Shown here: positions 1 through 8,347 of the stretch, one piece after another
How positions within the stretch are numbered: the stretch's first letter is position 1
How the letters are laid out: the number at the start of each line of letters is the position of its first letter
Source: an uncultured delta proteobacterium
GTDB taxonomy: Bacteria > Myxococcota_A > Polyangia > Polyangiales > Polyangiaceae
Direction: 5' to 3'
Assembly: GCA_903892415.1 (NCBI GenBank)
Contig: CAITIQ010000291.1
Location: 124,001 to 188,000, forward strand
Length of the DNA stretch: 64,000 bases
Position numbers and translations under genes: made by a program
The notes under the pieces: model-generated
Database searches by the model: none
Told to the model about the DNA's origin: nothing
What the model saw: only the letters and a program-made list of their open reading frames with translations

Positions 1-405
1 CGCATTTTTACGCTGCTCGCTACGCTGCTGTTCATCTCCTCGGGCAGCCACCGGATCGTGCTCTCCTATCTCGTAGAGTCCTTTCAGGCGGTGCCGCTTG
101 GAGCGCCGTTCAACCCCGCGGATGCCGTCCCCGTCTTGCTGGATACCACGGTCTCTGCGATCGCCATTGGTGTGCGGCTCGCCATGCCGGTGGTGGCGAT
201 TGCGCTGATTGTCCAGATTGCGCTGGCGATTGTCGCGCGCATGGCGCCCTCACTGCAGGTCTTCAATGTTGGCTTTCCCCTGCTGATTGGGATTGGCCTG
301 CTCACCGTGATGTTCTCGTTGCGAGACGTTTCACAGGTGCTTGTCGACCACCTGCATGGGGTCGGCGACGTGTTGGACCGGTTCTTCGAGGAGACTGCGC
401 GTTAG
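1..405 (+). CDS. FliR/SctT-family type III export apparatus membrane protein (C-terminal part)
   Basis: The frame is open from the first base of the window, so the N-terminus lies upstream; 134 residues are visible before the TAG. The visible part has alternating hydrophobic helices and ends in a short charged tail. The stretch PVVAIALIVQIAL followed by VARMAPSLQVFNVGFPL is the conserved core of FliR (flagellar) and SctT/YscT (injectisome) proteins, which help form the inner-membrane export gate. The sequence alone does not say whether this belongs to a flagellar or a non-flagellar secretion system, because the rest of the cluster is outside the window. The GTG at 58 is internal, not the start. 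The family call is fairly secure; the flagellar versus injectisome assignment is open. Confidence 0.8.
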   Translation, partial: RIFTLLATLLFISSGSHRIVLSYLVESFQAVPLGAPFNPADAVPVLLDTTVSAIAIGVRLAMPVVAIALIVQIALAIVARMAPSLQVFNVGFPLLIGIGLLTVMFSLRDVSQVLVDHLHGVGDVLDRFFEETAR

Positions 406-415
406 CGCCCTCGGC

Positions 416-1336
416 TCAGAAGCCAGCGATGATCTTCTCGCTTACGTCCCAGAGCTTCTCCGCCATGGCGTCATCTCGGCCGTAGCTCGAGCTGCGGGCG
501 ATGTTGCAGTCGGCAAAGTACTCCCCGCTGACGTTCGCTAGGCTCGGGTGGACCGCTACGTAGCATTGCGTTGCTGCGCCTTGCGGAATGGTCTTGAGCG
601 CAATCGCATTGGCGATCGGCGCAAGGGCACGGAGGACGGGGCTCATGTGTCGCCCGAGGTTGGTGTTGATCACCCCGGGGTGCAGTGAATTGGCGGTCTT
701 CCCTGTGCCCGCGAGCCGCTTCGCTAGCGAGCGAGCAAATAGCAGATTGGCCAGCTTCGCTTGGCCATACGCTCCTCGCGGCGTGTAGTTGGACTTGAAC
801 GAAAGATCCTCGAACTGAATGCCTGCCGCAGGGGCCCAGCGGTGAGCGGCGCTCGAAAGTACGACGACTCGCCCGTTGTCTGCGAGTTGGTCCAAGAGCC
901 CGGTGACCAGCATAAAGTGCCCAAGGTGATTGGTCAGGAATTGCAACTCCTGCCCGAGGACCAGCGTGCGCTCTGGCAGAGTCATGATGCCTGCGTTGCA
1001 GAGCAGCACATCCAGCTTCAGCCCGAGCCCCTTGACGTGTTCAACGCACGCCCGCACAGAAGCCGGCTCCGATAACTCACAGGCGACGGGTAGGGCCCCT
1101 TGCCCGAGGCTCTCACAGATGGGGGCGGCCTTGTCCACCGTGCGCGCCGCGACGAGGATTTGCGCTCCCCGGCTGGCCAGCACGCGAGCGCTCTCCAGTC
1201 CGAGTCCGGAGTTTGCCCCGGTGATCATGATGACCTTCCCGCGCAAGTCGAGCCCGGCTGTGACTTCTTCTGCGGTGGACGCATAGCCAAACCCACTCGC
1301 GCCCGACTTCCCCTTGATCAACGCTACCAGCGACAT
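416..1336 (-). CDS. short-chain dehydrogenase/reductase (retinol-dehydrogenase-like SDR)
   Basis: This is a classical SDR oxidoreductase of about 306 residues using NAD(P)H. Counted from the ATG at 1336, the Rossmann glycine motif TGANSGLG is at about 39-46, the NAG motif at about 114-116, and the catalytic YGQAK (Tyr-x-x-x-Lys) at about 190-194 with a preceding LSS serine. The layout and the N-terminal extension before the glycine motif resemble the WWOX/retinol-dehydrogenase-like branch. The substrate cannot be read from sequence. A TTG start at 1372 would add 12 residues; I prefer the ATG, although neither has a clear ribosome-binding site. It is convergent with the export gene and lies downstream of the Bax1-like gene on the same strand. 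Confidence 0.85.
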   Translation of the reverse strand: MSLVALIKGKSGASGFGYASTAEEVTAGLDLRGKVIMITGANSGLGLESARVLASRGAQILVAARTVDKAAPICESLGQGALPVACELSEPASVRACVEHVKGLGLKLDVLLCNAGIMTLPERTLVLGQELQFLTNHLGHFMLVTGLLDQLADNGRVVVLSSAAHRWAPAAGIQFEDLSFKSNYTPRGAYGQAKLANLLFARSLAKRLAGTGKTANSLHPGVINTNLGRHMSPVLRALAPIANAIALKTIPQGAATQCYVAVHPSLANVSGEYFADCNIARSSSYGRDDAMAEKLWDVSEKIIAGF

Positions 1337-1387
1337 GCGCCGCAGCTTGGTAGCAGGTGCGGTTTGACGCAAGCGTGATGCTACTCA

Positions 1388-2596
1388 CTAACTCGAGATG
1401 GCCTCGAGTCGTCGGAGGACTTCTTTGGCGCTTATGGTGGACTTGAACATATAAAGCGAGGCCAGGTCGGTGTTCTCGTCGACGAGCTCTTCACTGACGC
1501 GCAAGTTCTTCCCCGCGACGAGAATGAGCGGGGGTAGCCCGCCGAGTTGCAGCTGCGCTATTCGATTAAAGATCGCCGCGCGACTCCAGAAGCCGAAGAG
1601 CTCGAGGTAGACCTTGAGCTTCTTCTTCTTGGGCTGGGTAAACACCAAATCCGGGATCAGCGCGCCGCCGTCCCGTGCGACCAGCAGCTCCTCACAAGCT
1701 GAAACCTGCCACGCGGATTTGAGCGCTTCAAACGCGAGGCGCAGCTGCTCGAGCTCAGGCCGCGGCGGCGGGGGGGGCTCGAGCAGGCCGTCTCCAAAGT
1801 CGCCAGCACTTACCTCGAAGCGCAACGGCGTGCGCTCTTGGCCCCACAGGATCTCCGCTATGATGTTGGCACCTTTGAGCGTCAAAGCGGACTTGAGGAA
1901 GAGCCCCATTCGAAGGCCGTACTTCTGAATCGAGTCAAACATACTAAAGGGGCCGTCAACGTTGATCACGTAGCCGTCGGCTTGCTGCTCGATGGTATGC
2001 AAGAGGCCGTGGAAGCGCAGGCTTCTAAAGACGGCTCGCCAAACCTGTGGACGCGGGTCGCTTGCTCGCACGACCAAACGCGTTGCTCGCAGTAGGACGG
2101 CCTGCGCGACCGAGAGGTTGTAACCCGAGAGCAGCTCTCTTGGCGCGATAGGCTCCCAATGACGCGCCACTTGAGCCTCGCGCAGATCGGCAAAAAGCGC
2201 CTGCTCGAGCTGCTCCACCGGCACCGCGAGCTTGTGCGCGGCTTCGCTCAATACGGCCATTCGATCAAAGGCAAGCCCCGTGCGGTGCGCGGTAGCTGCT
2301 AGCGCAAAGACGGTAGCGCGGACGTCAGGCGGAGAGAGCTCGCTTGCCTCGGCCAACTCCAGCCGATCCTCACATAGCTTCTTCAGCCCAAGAAAGACCA
2401 GCCGGTCCCGAGGTCCGTGGGGCACGGCCAGCACCGCCTGGTCGAGCTCGGATTTGGGCTCGCCAACCATCGCACCAAAGGTCGCGACCAAGCTTTCAGC
2501 CATCGGAAGAAAGCGCGGCCAGTCTTTGGGTGCCAGATAGCGCGGGTGCAGCGTCCCGGCCTTTACGCGGCCGCGCACCAGATCACTTGTAAGCAC
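1388..2596 (-). CDS. Bax1-like nuclease (DUF790 family), partner of XPB helicase
   Basis: About 402 residues from a GTG at 2596 that overlaps the end of the XPB gene by 14 nt; the longer open frame upstream is only a shadow of the helicase. The C-terminal part has a PD-(D/E)XK-like core, IPD at about 316 and YLELFGFW around 332, which is the hallmark of DUF790/Bax1. In archaea Bax1 is a structure-specific endonuclease that binds XPB and works with it in repair-type unwinding and incision. The overlapping gene order here supports the same partnership. An AT/GC-neutral GGAG lies about 11 nt before the GTG. The pairing is seen in sequence and the family role is known; the actual DNA substrate in this organism is inferred. 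Confidence 0.75.
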   Translation of the reverse strand: MLTSDLVRGRVKAGTLHPRYLAPKDWPRFLPMAESLVATFGAMVGEPKSELDQAVLAVPHGPRDRLVFLGLKKLCEDRLELAEASELSPPDVRATVFALAATAHRTGLAFDRMAVLSEAAHKLAVPVEQLEQALFADLREAQVARHWEPIAPRELLSGYNLSVAQAVLLRATRLVVRASDPRPQVWRAVFRSLRFHGLLHTIEQQADGYVINVDGPFSMFDSIQKYGLRMGLFLKSALTLKGANIIAEILWGQERTPLRFEVSAGDFGDGLLEPPPPPRPELEQLRLAFEALKSAWQVSACEELLVARDGGALIPDLVFTQPKKKKLKVYLELFGFWSRAAIFNRIAQLQLGGLPPLILVAGKNLRVSEELVDENTDLASLYMFKSTISAKEVLRRLEAISS

Positions 2597-3968
2597 TGTG
2601 TTCCCGTCTCCGTTCGCTGGTGCGCTCCTCGCTGGTCCCGCCGGCCACGAGTTCATAGAGGATCGCCCGCTTGGTCGCGGACTTGCGCAGAATGCGGCCC
2701 AGCCGCTGTACGTGCTCTCGCACCGAGCCGCTGCCCGAAAGCACGATACCGATGCTCGCGCTCGGCACATCCACGCCTTCATTGAGGACCTTGCTGGTGA
2801 CGATCGCGAATAGCTCCCCCCGCGCGAAGTCGGCCAAGATCCTCGAACGCTCTTTGACCTTTGTCTGATGCGTAATTGCCGGCAACAGCAGCCGGGTGGC
2901 AATCTCATGCACGGTGGCGTTGTCTTCAGTGAAAATCAGGATGCGTTCATTGCGATGTAGGAACAGTAGCCGCTCGAGTTGCCGAAGCTTGGCAGGAGCT
3001 CCAGAGGCCAGGCGACGCTGCGTACGATAGGCAAGTAAAGCTTTGCGCCCGGCGTCGGAGAAGGATGCTCGGAGCAAGAACTGCGAGAAGCCGTCGGGGC
3101 GGCTCATGTCGATGCCTGTGCTACGCAGGAACGAGGTGTATTCGGCACGCACGCGCTCGTATTCAGTGCGCTCTTCAGTTGAGAGCGGAATACCGATGCG
3201 GATTGTCTCGTAGGGGGCGAGATAGTGACCAGAGAGCTCGCGGATATCTTTGCGGTAACAGATAGGCCCAATCAGCTCCTGGTAGGCATCTTCACGGCCG
3301 TCGCTGCGCTCGGGCGTTGCCGTCAGTCCAAGCCGGTAGGGGGCGAGCGCCATGCGGGCCGCGGTGCTGTAGGCTCCACTCGGTAAGTGGTGGCACTCGT
3401 CGAAGATCACTAGCCCAAAGCGATCACCCAGCCGATCCATATGCAAATGGGCCGAGTCATACGTGGTAACCGTAAGCGCCTCTGGCTCGTGCGAGCCGCC
3501 ACCCACGAGGCCAACCTTGGTGCCGAAGGTGGTGGTCAGGTTGTCATGCCACTGCGCCATTAGATCGAGGGTGGGTACGACCACTAGCGTGGAGCGCTTC
3601 TTCCGCGCGATCGCCAGCGCAGCAACGAAGGTCTTTCCAGCTCCGGTAGGCAGCACTACCACCGCGCTCCCAGCCGCCGCCTCCCAGGCTCGCACCGCCT
3701 CCGCCTGGTGCGGGAAGGGCGATCGTTCGCCTAGTACGTTGAACGGCTCCTCGGTGTAGCGGCGCGCCGCGTCGACGAACGGGATACCCGCTTTGGTCAG
3801 GAGCGTAACGAGTCGACGGTAGTCGTTGGCTTTGGCGCGATGACAATTCTCTCGCGGGTCCCACACCATTCCATACTTCTCGCCAAGCTCCGCACTCGCG
3901 TCGTCGATGCGCAGCGTGCCAGCCTTGAAGCTGAGGCGGACGGGGTTTTCTAGCGCCGTTTCGGTCAA
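2583..3968 (-). CDS. XPB/Rad25-like superfamily 2 DNA helicase
   Basis: A 461-residue SF2 helicase. Visible motifs in order: Q-type PFPHQ near 85, Walker A PTGAGKT at 107-113, DECH at 190-193, TATP at 216-219, and a C-terminal QRLGRILR motif VI. The N-terminal region before the helicase core is a short XPB-type damage-recognition-like segment. XPB translocates on or melts duplex DNA in repair and, in eukaryotes, transcription initiation; bacterial and archaeal homologues usually sit next to Bax1, as here. The start is a TTG at 3968 with AAGGGA about 7 nt upstream. The gene is divergent from the 4075 lipoprotein. The helicase identity is secure; the biological role is inferred from the family. 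Confidence 0.88.
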   Translation of the reverse strand: MTETALENPVRLSFKAGTLRIDDASAELGEKYGMVWDPRENCHRAKANDYRRLVTLLTKAGIPFVDAARRYTEEPFNVLGERSPFPHQAEAVRAWEAAAGSAVVVLPTGAGKTFVAALAIARKKRSTLVVVPTLDLMAQWHDNLTTTFGTKVGLVGGGSHEPEALTVTTYDSAHLHMDRLGDRFGLVIFDECHHLPSGAYSTAARMALAPYRLGLTATPERSDGREDAYQELIGPICYRKDIRELSGHYLAPYETIRIGIPLSTEERTEYERVRAEYTSFLRSTGIDMSRPDGFSQFLLRASFSDAGRKALLAYRTQRRLASGAPAKLRQLERLLFLHRNERILIFTEDNATVHEIATRLLLPAITHQTKVKERSRILADFARGELFAIVTSKVLNEGVDVPSASIGIVLSGSGSVREHVQRLGRILRKSATKRAILYELVAGGTSEERTSERRREHSAYK

Positions 3969-4074
3969 CGTTGGGTCCCTTGAGGTAGGTCTCTAAGGCG
4001 GTCGGGCGCTTCCTATCACGCCCGTGACGGTGGTGCTCGCTCCGGAGCTTGCCTCTGCGTAACCTGCCGCACGG

Positions 4075-5238
4075 ATGGCATCCTTTCTACGCAACGCCGG
4101 CCTCGCCTCGTTCTGCTCTGTGTTGGCTGCGTGTGGTGCGGCCGAGCCTGCGCCCAGCTCGGCAGGTGAAGCGTTGGTCGCCGCGCCCGGCGCACCAGCG
4201 CAAGCGGAGGCGGTGGGGGGCCCGCTCCCTGCTGAGCCTTGCAAACCTGAAGCTCCGCCGGTTGGTAAACGCGTATTGCGGTTGCCGGCGCAGACCGTAA
4301 AGAACGCGGGGGCGTCCACTTGCAGGCTGGCTTTCGTCGAGCTCGGGGTGGCCCTGCCGGGCTCGCGTCCGGTGCTTTCGGCGAGCCAAGAGGGCGTGCT
4401 CGCGGCGTGGTTCGAAGACAAGGGCACGGTGGCAGCCCGTTTTCTATCGAGCGATCTTGCGCCGACATCCAAGCCTGTGCGCATCGGTCGATTCGCAGAC
4501 CCCAAGGATGTGGTGGCTGTGGCGCTTTCGGGTGGCGGCTTGGTGCTCACGCGATCGGTCGAGGCGGACGGGGACCATTGGTTTGCGTCGTTTCTCGATG
4601 CTCACGGTCGCGTGCTAGGGCCGCCGGTGGCGACGGCGCTCGATCCGGCGCAGCTGCTGCGCACGAACTTCGTCTCTGACTCCGGGACGGTGCACCTACT
4701 GCAATATCCGATTTACTTGCCCGGTAACGCCCCTTCGCCACCCAAGCCCGTCGTTTCGCACCTACTTAGCAAGGACAAACCCAATGTTTGTCCCGTGCGC
4801 GTGGAGCTTGGTGGGGTAATCGACAGTCGTCACGAAGTTGTCGCTGTACAGGCAGATGCCGGCCCGGGATTCCTGCTTCGGTTCCTCGAGGGCGCTCCAA
4901 GCTCATTGCCTCCGGCCGACCAAGCCAAGGTCGTGCTCGTTCGTCATGCGAGCACGATGAAAGATCCTGCCGCTGTCGTGGGAGGAGCTGCAGGACCTGG
5001 GCAATTGGAGGTGATGCCCATGCTTGGAACAACCAAGTATCTACGTGCAGCGAAGGCGGCAGTCGGGGTGGTTACGACTGAGCTCGCGCCGCCGATTGAT
5101 TTCGCGCCGCTGCTCGGGACTGCGCCGCTCGATCCGGCGCAGCTTGGGGAGGTCCTTTGGACCGGTAAGCAGAACGCACTGCCAATTACCGTGGAAGCCT
5201 CGGGCAAGGCGCGCTTCATTCAAGTGGATTGCAAGTAA
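4075..5238 (+). CDS. hypothetical lipoprotein
   Basis: A 387-residue protein starting with a short signal peptide and the lipobox CSVLAAC, so the mature protein is predicted to be lipid-anchored. After the cysteine comes an Ala/Pro-rich linker and a globular domain rich in beta-strand-like segments (GGLVLTRSVEADGDHWFASF and similar). I do not recognise a catalytic motif. The repeated pattern of short strands around phrases such as AAWFEDKGTVAARF would fit a beta-propeller, but that is a guess. It is divergent from the XPB gene, with 106 nt between starts, and convergent with the glycosyltransferase. A TAACCT hexamer 9 nt before ATG may be a -10 element. Confidence 0.7.
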   Translation: MASFLRNAGLASFCSVLAACGAAEPAPSSAGEALVAAPGAPAQAEAVGGPLPAEPCKPEAPPVGKRVLRLPAQTVKNAGASTCRLAFVELGVALPGSRPVLSASQEGVLAAWFEDKGTVAARFLSSDLAPTSKPVRIGRFADPKDVVAVALSGGGLVLTRSVEADGDHWFASFLDAHGRVLGPPVATALDPAQLLRTNFVSDSGTVHLLQYPIYLPGNAPSPPKPVVSHLLSKDKPNVCPVRVELGGVIDSRHEVVAVQADAGPGFLLRFLEGAPSSLPPADQAKVVLVRHASTMKDPAAVVGGAAGPGQLEVMPMLGTTKYLRAAKAAVGVVTTELAPPIDFAPLLGTAPLDPAQLGEVLWTGKQNALPITVEASGKARFIQVDCK

Positions 5239-5257
5239 GGCCTTCGCTTCGCGCTGT

Positions 5258-6382
5258 TCACCACGTAACGCGTTGGGCATTGCGCACGAATCGCCACAGC
5301 CCGAGCAGCGCAGCTCCGTTCATCACGACGAAGGTCCGCGCGGCGCCAGCGGCCTTGCCTGCACGCGGACCGGCGGCGGCTAGCCCATAAAAAGCGACCT
5401 GTCCAAGTGCAACGGCTCGCATCGCCGTTGTCCACCATTCACTCTCGTCTTCATCGGGGGCTACCGCTTGAGCGACGGTTGATGCAGCAAAGGCGCCAAG
5501 CATCCATGGTCCGGCGAGCCGCAAGATTTTGTGAGAAAAGGTCTCAAAGAAGGACGGATTGAGCCCAGGAATGAGCAACGCGGGCATCCGTGCAAATACC
5601 TGGTAGTTCCCGGCGAGCGTCCTTACCTTGCGACCGAATTCTCGGTCGTCGTCGAAGGCCAGGTCTGTCGCGACGGCTTCTTTCTCGAACAGCACCTTCT
5701 TACCGCGGAGTCGGAGGCTCATCGGTGCGAAGACATCGTCGAGAATGATGTCCGCGGGGAGCTCGGGCAGGTTCTCCTTGCGCAGGGCATATACCGGTCC
5801 CGTCACTCCAATCATGCTGCGGAAACTACCCTCTTGCTCACGAATCCAATTCTCGTAGCGCCAGTAAACGCCCGAGCCGGCGTCGCCCTCCAGCACGAGG
5901 TTTCCCGAAACAGCGCCTACTTCCGGATCCGCCAAATGCCGAACCAACGCCCGTAGCGCGCCCTTCGCCAGCGGTTGCCTCGAGTCGGTCATCAGCAGGA
6001 CCTCTCCTCGAGCCTCGCTCTTCATGCGATTGACTCCGCTCGGCTTTCCAGAGCGTTCATCGCTGCGCAGGTAGCGGATGCGTGGATCTGCCGCCGCTCT
6101 CCGTTGCAAGATGGCGTCGGTCTCGTCTGTTGATGCGTCCGAAAGCACCAGCACCTCCAGCTTGTCAGCCGGGTAATCCAGGCCAAGGACGCTATCGAGC
6201 TTTGCCTCGAGGTAGCCGGCGACGTTGAACGCCGGGATCAGCACGGAAACAAATGGCGTATAGCTCTCGTCGCTGTCGGTCTTCATGGGGCGGAGCCGAG
6301 CAAGAAGACCAATGGTCAGCGGGTAGCCAACGTAGGTGTAAGCGAGAAGAGACGCGGAAATTAGCGGGATCTTTCGGCTCAT
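5258..6382 (-). CDS. membrane-bound family 2 glycosyltransferase
   Basis: About 374 residues from the ATG at 6382, with GGAG about 10 nt upstream. It begins with one membrane helix, followed by a GT-A nucleotide-sugar-binding domain: VSVLIPAFN, then SDASTDET at about 81-88, a TDSR motif in the DxD position, and ILDDVFAP. The GRKVRTLAGNYQ segment matches the (Q/R)xxRW region of processive GT2 enzymes in degenerate form. Several C-terminal membrane helices follow. This layout is that of inner-membrane glycosyltransferases which extend or transfer sugars for surface polysaccharide or glycolipid; donor and acceptor are unknown. No other polysaccharide genes adjoin it, so the pathway cannot be named. 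A start 10 codons upstream (6412) is possible. Confidence 0.85.
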   Translation of the reverse strand: MSRKIPLISASLLAYTYVGYPLTIGLLARLRPMKTDSDESYTPFVSVLIPAFNVAGYLEAKLDSVLGLDYPADKLEVLVLSDASTDETDAILQRRAAADPRIRYLRSDERSGKPSGVNRMKSEARGEVLLMTDSRQPLAKGALRALVRHLADPEVGAVSGNLVLEGDAGSGVYWRYENWIREQEGSFRSMIGVTGPVYALRKENLPELPADIILDDVFAPMSLRLRGKKVLFEKEAVATDLAFDDDREFGRKVRTLAGNYQVFARMPALLIPGLNPSFFETFSHKILRLAGPWMLGAFAASTVAQAVAPDEDESEWWTTAMRAVALGQVAFYGLAAAGPRAGKAAGAARTFVVMNGAALLGLWRFVRNAQRVTW

Positions 6383-6491
6383 TGAAGTTGGGCTCCGAGG
6401 GTAGCGGCGCACAGCCTAGACCATTCGCTTCGGGTTGCGTTGGTCGATCCCGGGCCAGCCCGGCGCTCTCGCAAAGCCGGCGAAGAATCGT

Positions 6492-6497
6492 TAGCAT
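6492..6497 (+). promoter_or_regulatory. -10-like hexamer TAGCAT just before the yqgE start
   Basis: TAGCAT ends exactly 6 nt before the ATG at 6504, which would put transcription start at or next to the start codon. No convincing -35 is seen at 17-18 nt spacing, so this is weak alone. It fits a pattern shared with other genes in the window. Confidence 0.3.
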
Positions 6498-6503
6498 GGG
6501 CAA

Positions 6504-7100
6504 ATGGTCGCGCTGGCACCGGGCTTCCTGATCGCCTCTCCGCCTTTGGGCGATCCAAACTTCGAGCGCACGGTGGTGATGCTCGTGCTTCACGGTAGTC
6601 AGGGTGCCCTCGGTTTCGTCGTGAACCGCGTGGCGCCATTATCGCTCGGTGACGTGCTCGGTTTTGCAGGTTATGGGCCTCGCGCGGGTGCGGCTCACGG
6701 TAAGGTTTTCGTGGGCGGCCCAGTCGAGCCTGGCTCAGGCTGGGTCCTCGGGCCGCGCTCCGATGGCGAAGTGAGGCCGGAAGGGGCACTAGCCGTTTCG
6801 AGTCGACTTTGGATCAGCTCGTCACGGGACGCCTTCGACGATCTCGCTCGTGACCTCGAAGCGCCGGAGCCCGGCGTACTGGCGCACGGCCTCGGTCGTC
6901 GAATGGTGTTTCTGGGCTATTCAGGTTGGGGGCCCGGTCAGCTCGAGGGCGAAATTGCAGGTGGCTCCTGGTTGCCGACACCCTTCGATGAAACGGTGCT
7001 GTTTGACGTTTCAAACGAGCGAAAGTGGGAAAGTGCCCACGCGCTGATCGGTGTGTCGCCAGCGATGGGCATTGGGATGAGGATCATCGGGGACGCCTGA
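6504..7100 (+). CDS. YqgE/AlgH family protein (UPF0301)
   Basis: A 198-residue protein covering the usual full length of the UPF0301/AlgH family. Family hallmarks are present: APGFLIASPPLGDPNFERTV at the N-terminus, GALGFVVNR, the KVFVGGPVEPG segment, and GYSGWGPGQLEGEI in the C-terminal half. Family members are cytoplasmic; AlgH was linked to alginate regulation in Pseudomonas, but the biochemical function is not settled, and I make no specific claim. The next gene (7113) follows after only 12 nt, so the two are probably co-transcribed. The start at 6504 gives the family N-terminus directly. Confidence 0.9.
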   Translation: MVALAPGFLIASPPLGDPNFERTVVMLVLHGSQGALGFVVNRVAPLSLGDVLGFAGYGPRAGAAHGKVFVGGPVEPGSGWVLGPRSDGEVRPEGALAVSSRLWISSSRDAFDDLARDLEAPEPGVLAHGLGRRMVFLGYSGWGPGQLEGEIAGGSWLPTPFDETVLFDVSNERKWESAHALIGVSPAMGIGMRIIGDA

Positions 7101-7112
7101 CCCGGCCGGTCG

Positions 7113-7592
7113 ATGGTTGAGCTAGCTCGCGTCTTCAACAAGGATGCCGTGGCCGAGCTGCCTGGAGGGCATGCTCAGTTCTCAATCACGGTTTCGCGCG
7201 ACTATGCCGGTGAGCTTTGTGAGATCACCGCGGCTCGTTCACTTCGCTGTGCTCCTTGCGACGGAGGAGGCTGTGACGCTTGCGCTCGAAAAGGTGCGTT
7301 TCGCCTCGCCGATGAGGCTGAACTGCGCGTGTTCTCCGTGCAGCTACCCCAATCGCTAGAGCAGTCCGTGCGCATCCGTATCCCGGCGCCGTTCGGTCCC
7401 ACCTCGGAGGTGGCTTTGCTGTTTTTGCACGTGGAGCTCACTGACACGGCGTCCGCGAGCGTGAAGGTGGTTCAGATAAGCGCGCCGGCGCCGAACCCAA
7501 CAGCTACTTCTGTGCCAAAGAGTCCCCAACACTGGCTCTTGCTCATCGGGCTTGCCGCGCTCGCCGCGGTCTTGCTCTGGCGGCTGCTCTGA
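7113..7592 (+). CDS. tail-anchored protein with DnaJ-like four-cysteine motif
   Basis: A 159-residue protein with a cysteine cluster at about 46-57 (CAPCDGGGCDACARKG), spaced like half of a DnaJ zinc centre. A beta-rich stretch follows (LRVFSVQLPQSLEQSVRIRI), reminiscent of the DnaJ C-terminal peptide-binding domain, then a low-complexity linker and one membrane helix at about 140-158 that ends the protein. No signal peptide or J-domain is present. The topology suggests a tail-anchored protein with the zinc-type domain in the cytoplasm. It sits 12 nt after the YqgE gene. The zinc motif and tail anchor are seen directly; a chaperone-like role is inference. Confidence 0.6.
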   Translation: MVELARVFNKDAVAELPGGHAQFSITVSRDYAGELCEITAARSLRCAPCDGGGCDACARKGAFRLADEAELRVFSVQLPQSLEQSVRIRIPAPFGPTSEVALLFLHVELTDTASASVKVVQISAPAPNPTATSVPKSPQHWLLLIGLAALAAVLLWRLL

Positions 7593-7648
7593 ACGACAGG
7601 CGTGGATAGAACGCAGCATTGGCAAGCTGAAGCTGTAGACTGCGCCGC

Positions 7649-8152
7649 ATGGAAACCTTGGTTCAGGTTGATACGAGTATGGGAGCGTTCACTATTGCGT
7701 TGGATGCAGCGAAGGCGCCAAAGACGGTCGCTAACTTCCTCGCCTACGTGGACGCGCAACACTACGACGGCACGATCTTTCACCGCGTGATCAACGGCTT
7801 CATGGTGCAAGGCGGTGGCTTTGATCAGCGCTATGAGAAGAAGTCTACCCTCGCTCCTATTCAGAACGAGGCGGACAATGGGCTGCTCAACACTCTCGGT
7901 ACGGTAGCGATGGCGCGGACGGGAGACCCTCACTCCGCGACGGCCCAATTCTTCGTAAACGTCTCCGACAATACCTTCCTCAATCACCGCTCGAAGCAGG
8001 GCGCCGACTGGGGCTACGCGGTCTTCGGCAAGGTGACGAGTGGAATGGAACTCGTCGAGCAGATGAAGGTCGTTCCAACCGGTGAGGGAGGCCCCTTTGC
8101 CAAGGATGCCCCACTTACGCAGATTGTCATTCGTTCCGTTCGCAGGCTTTGA
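7649..8152 (+). CDS. ppiB: cyclophilin-type peptidyl-prolyl cis-trans isomerase
   Basis: A 167-residue single-domain cyclophilin without a signal peptide, so cytoplasmic and of PpiB type. Active-site segments are intact: FHRVINGFMVQGGG, ATAQFFVNVSDN and the late GYAVFGKV. It catalyses cis-trans isomerisation of X-Pro bonds in protein folding. Length matches the small bacterial cyclophilins. It starts 57 nt after the zinc-motif gene; a TAGACT hexamer 7 nt before ATG could be its own -10 element. The symbol is by family similarity. Confidence 0.92.
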   Translation: METLVQVDTSMGAFTIALDAAKAPKTVANFLAYVDAQHYDGTIFHRVINGFMVQGGGFDQRYEKKSTLAPIQNEADNGLLNTLGTVAMARTGDPHSATAQFFVNVSDNTFLNHRSKQGADWGYAVFGKVTSGMELVEQMKVVPTGEGGPFAKDAPLTQIVIRSVRRL

Positions 8153-8320
8153 ACCTATCTAGTCATCGCAAACAGTCTATGGGGGAGCGGATCTGTCGTC
8201 GCTCGCCCCATGGGCTCCCCCTGCTGTGGCGGAAACGTCCTGTGCAGTTGGCGCAACTGCGTTGTGGGGCGCGGACGAAGCAATAGCCGCGGCTACCAGG
8301 CTAATGTGCATAAAAGCAAG

Positions 8321-8336
8321 TGGCATATTGTGTGCT
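8321..8336 (+). promoter_or_regulatory. sigma54-like -24/-12 element before the kinase gene
   Basis: The 16-mer TGGCATATTGTGTGCT has the GG-N10-GC spacing of sigma54 promoters and 9 of the 12 defined consensus bases. Twelve nt separate the GC from the ATG at 8348, so the predicted start of transcription would be one base before the start codon. The same spacing occurs before two other genes here. Confidence 0.45.
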
Positions 8337-8347
8337 CCTTCGCGGTT

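Noticed and set aside
2597..2908. Upstream part of the Bax1-like open frame
   Set aside because: It lies wholly inside the XPB coding region and reads as Ser/Arg/Cys-rich nonsense; the nuclease begins at the GTG at 2596.
8180..8220. Terminator after ppiB formed by GGGGGAGC and GCTCCCCC
   Set aside because: The arms are about 25 nt apart, compete with other pairings and have no T-run.
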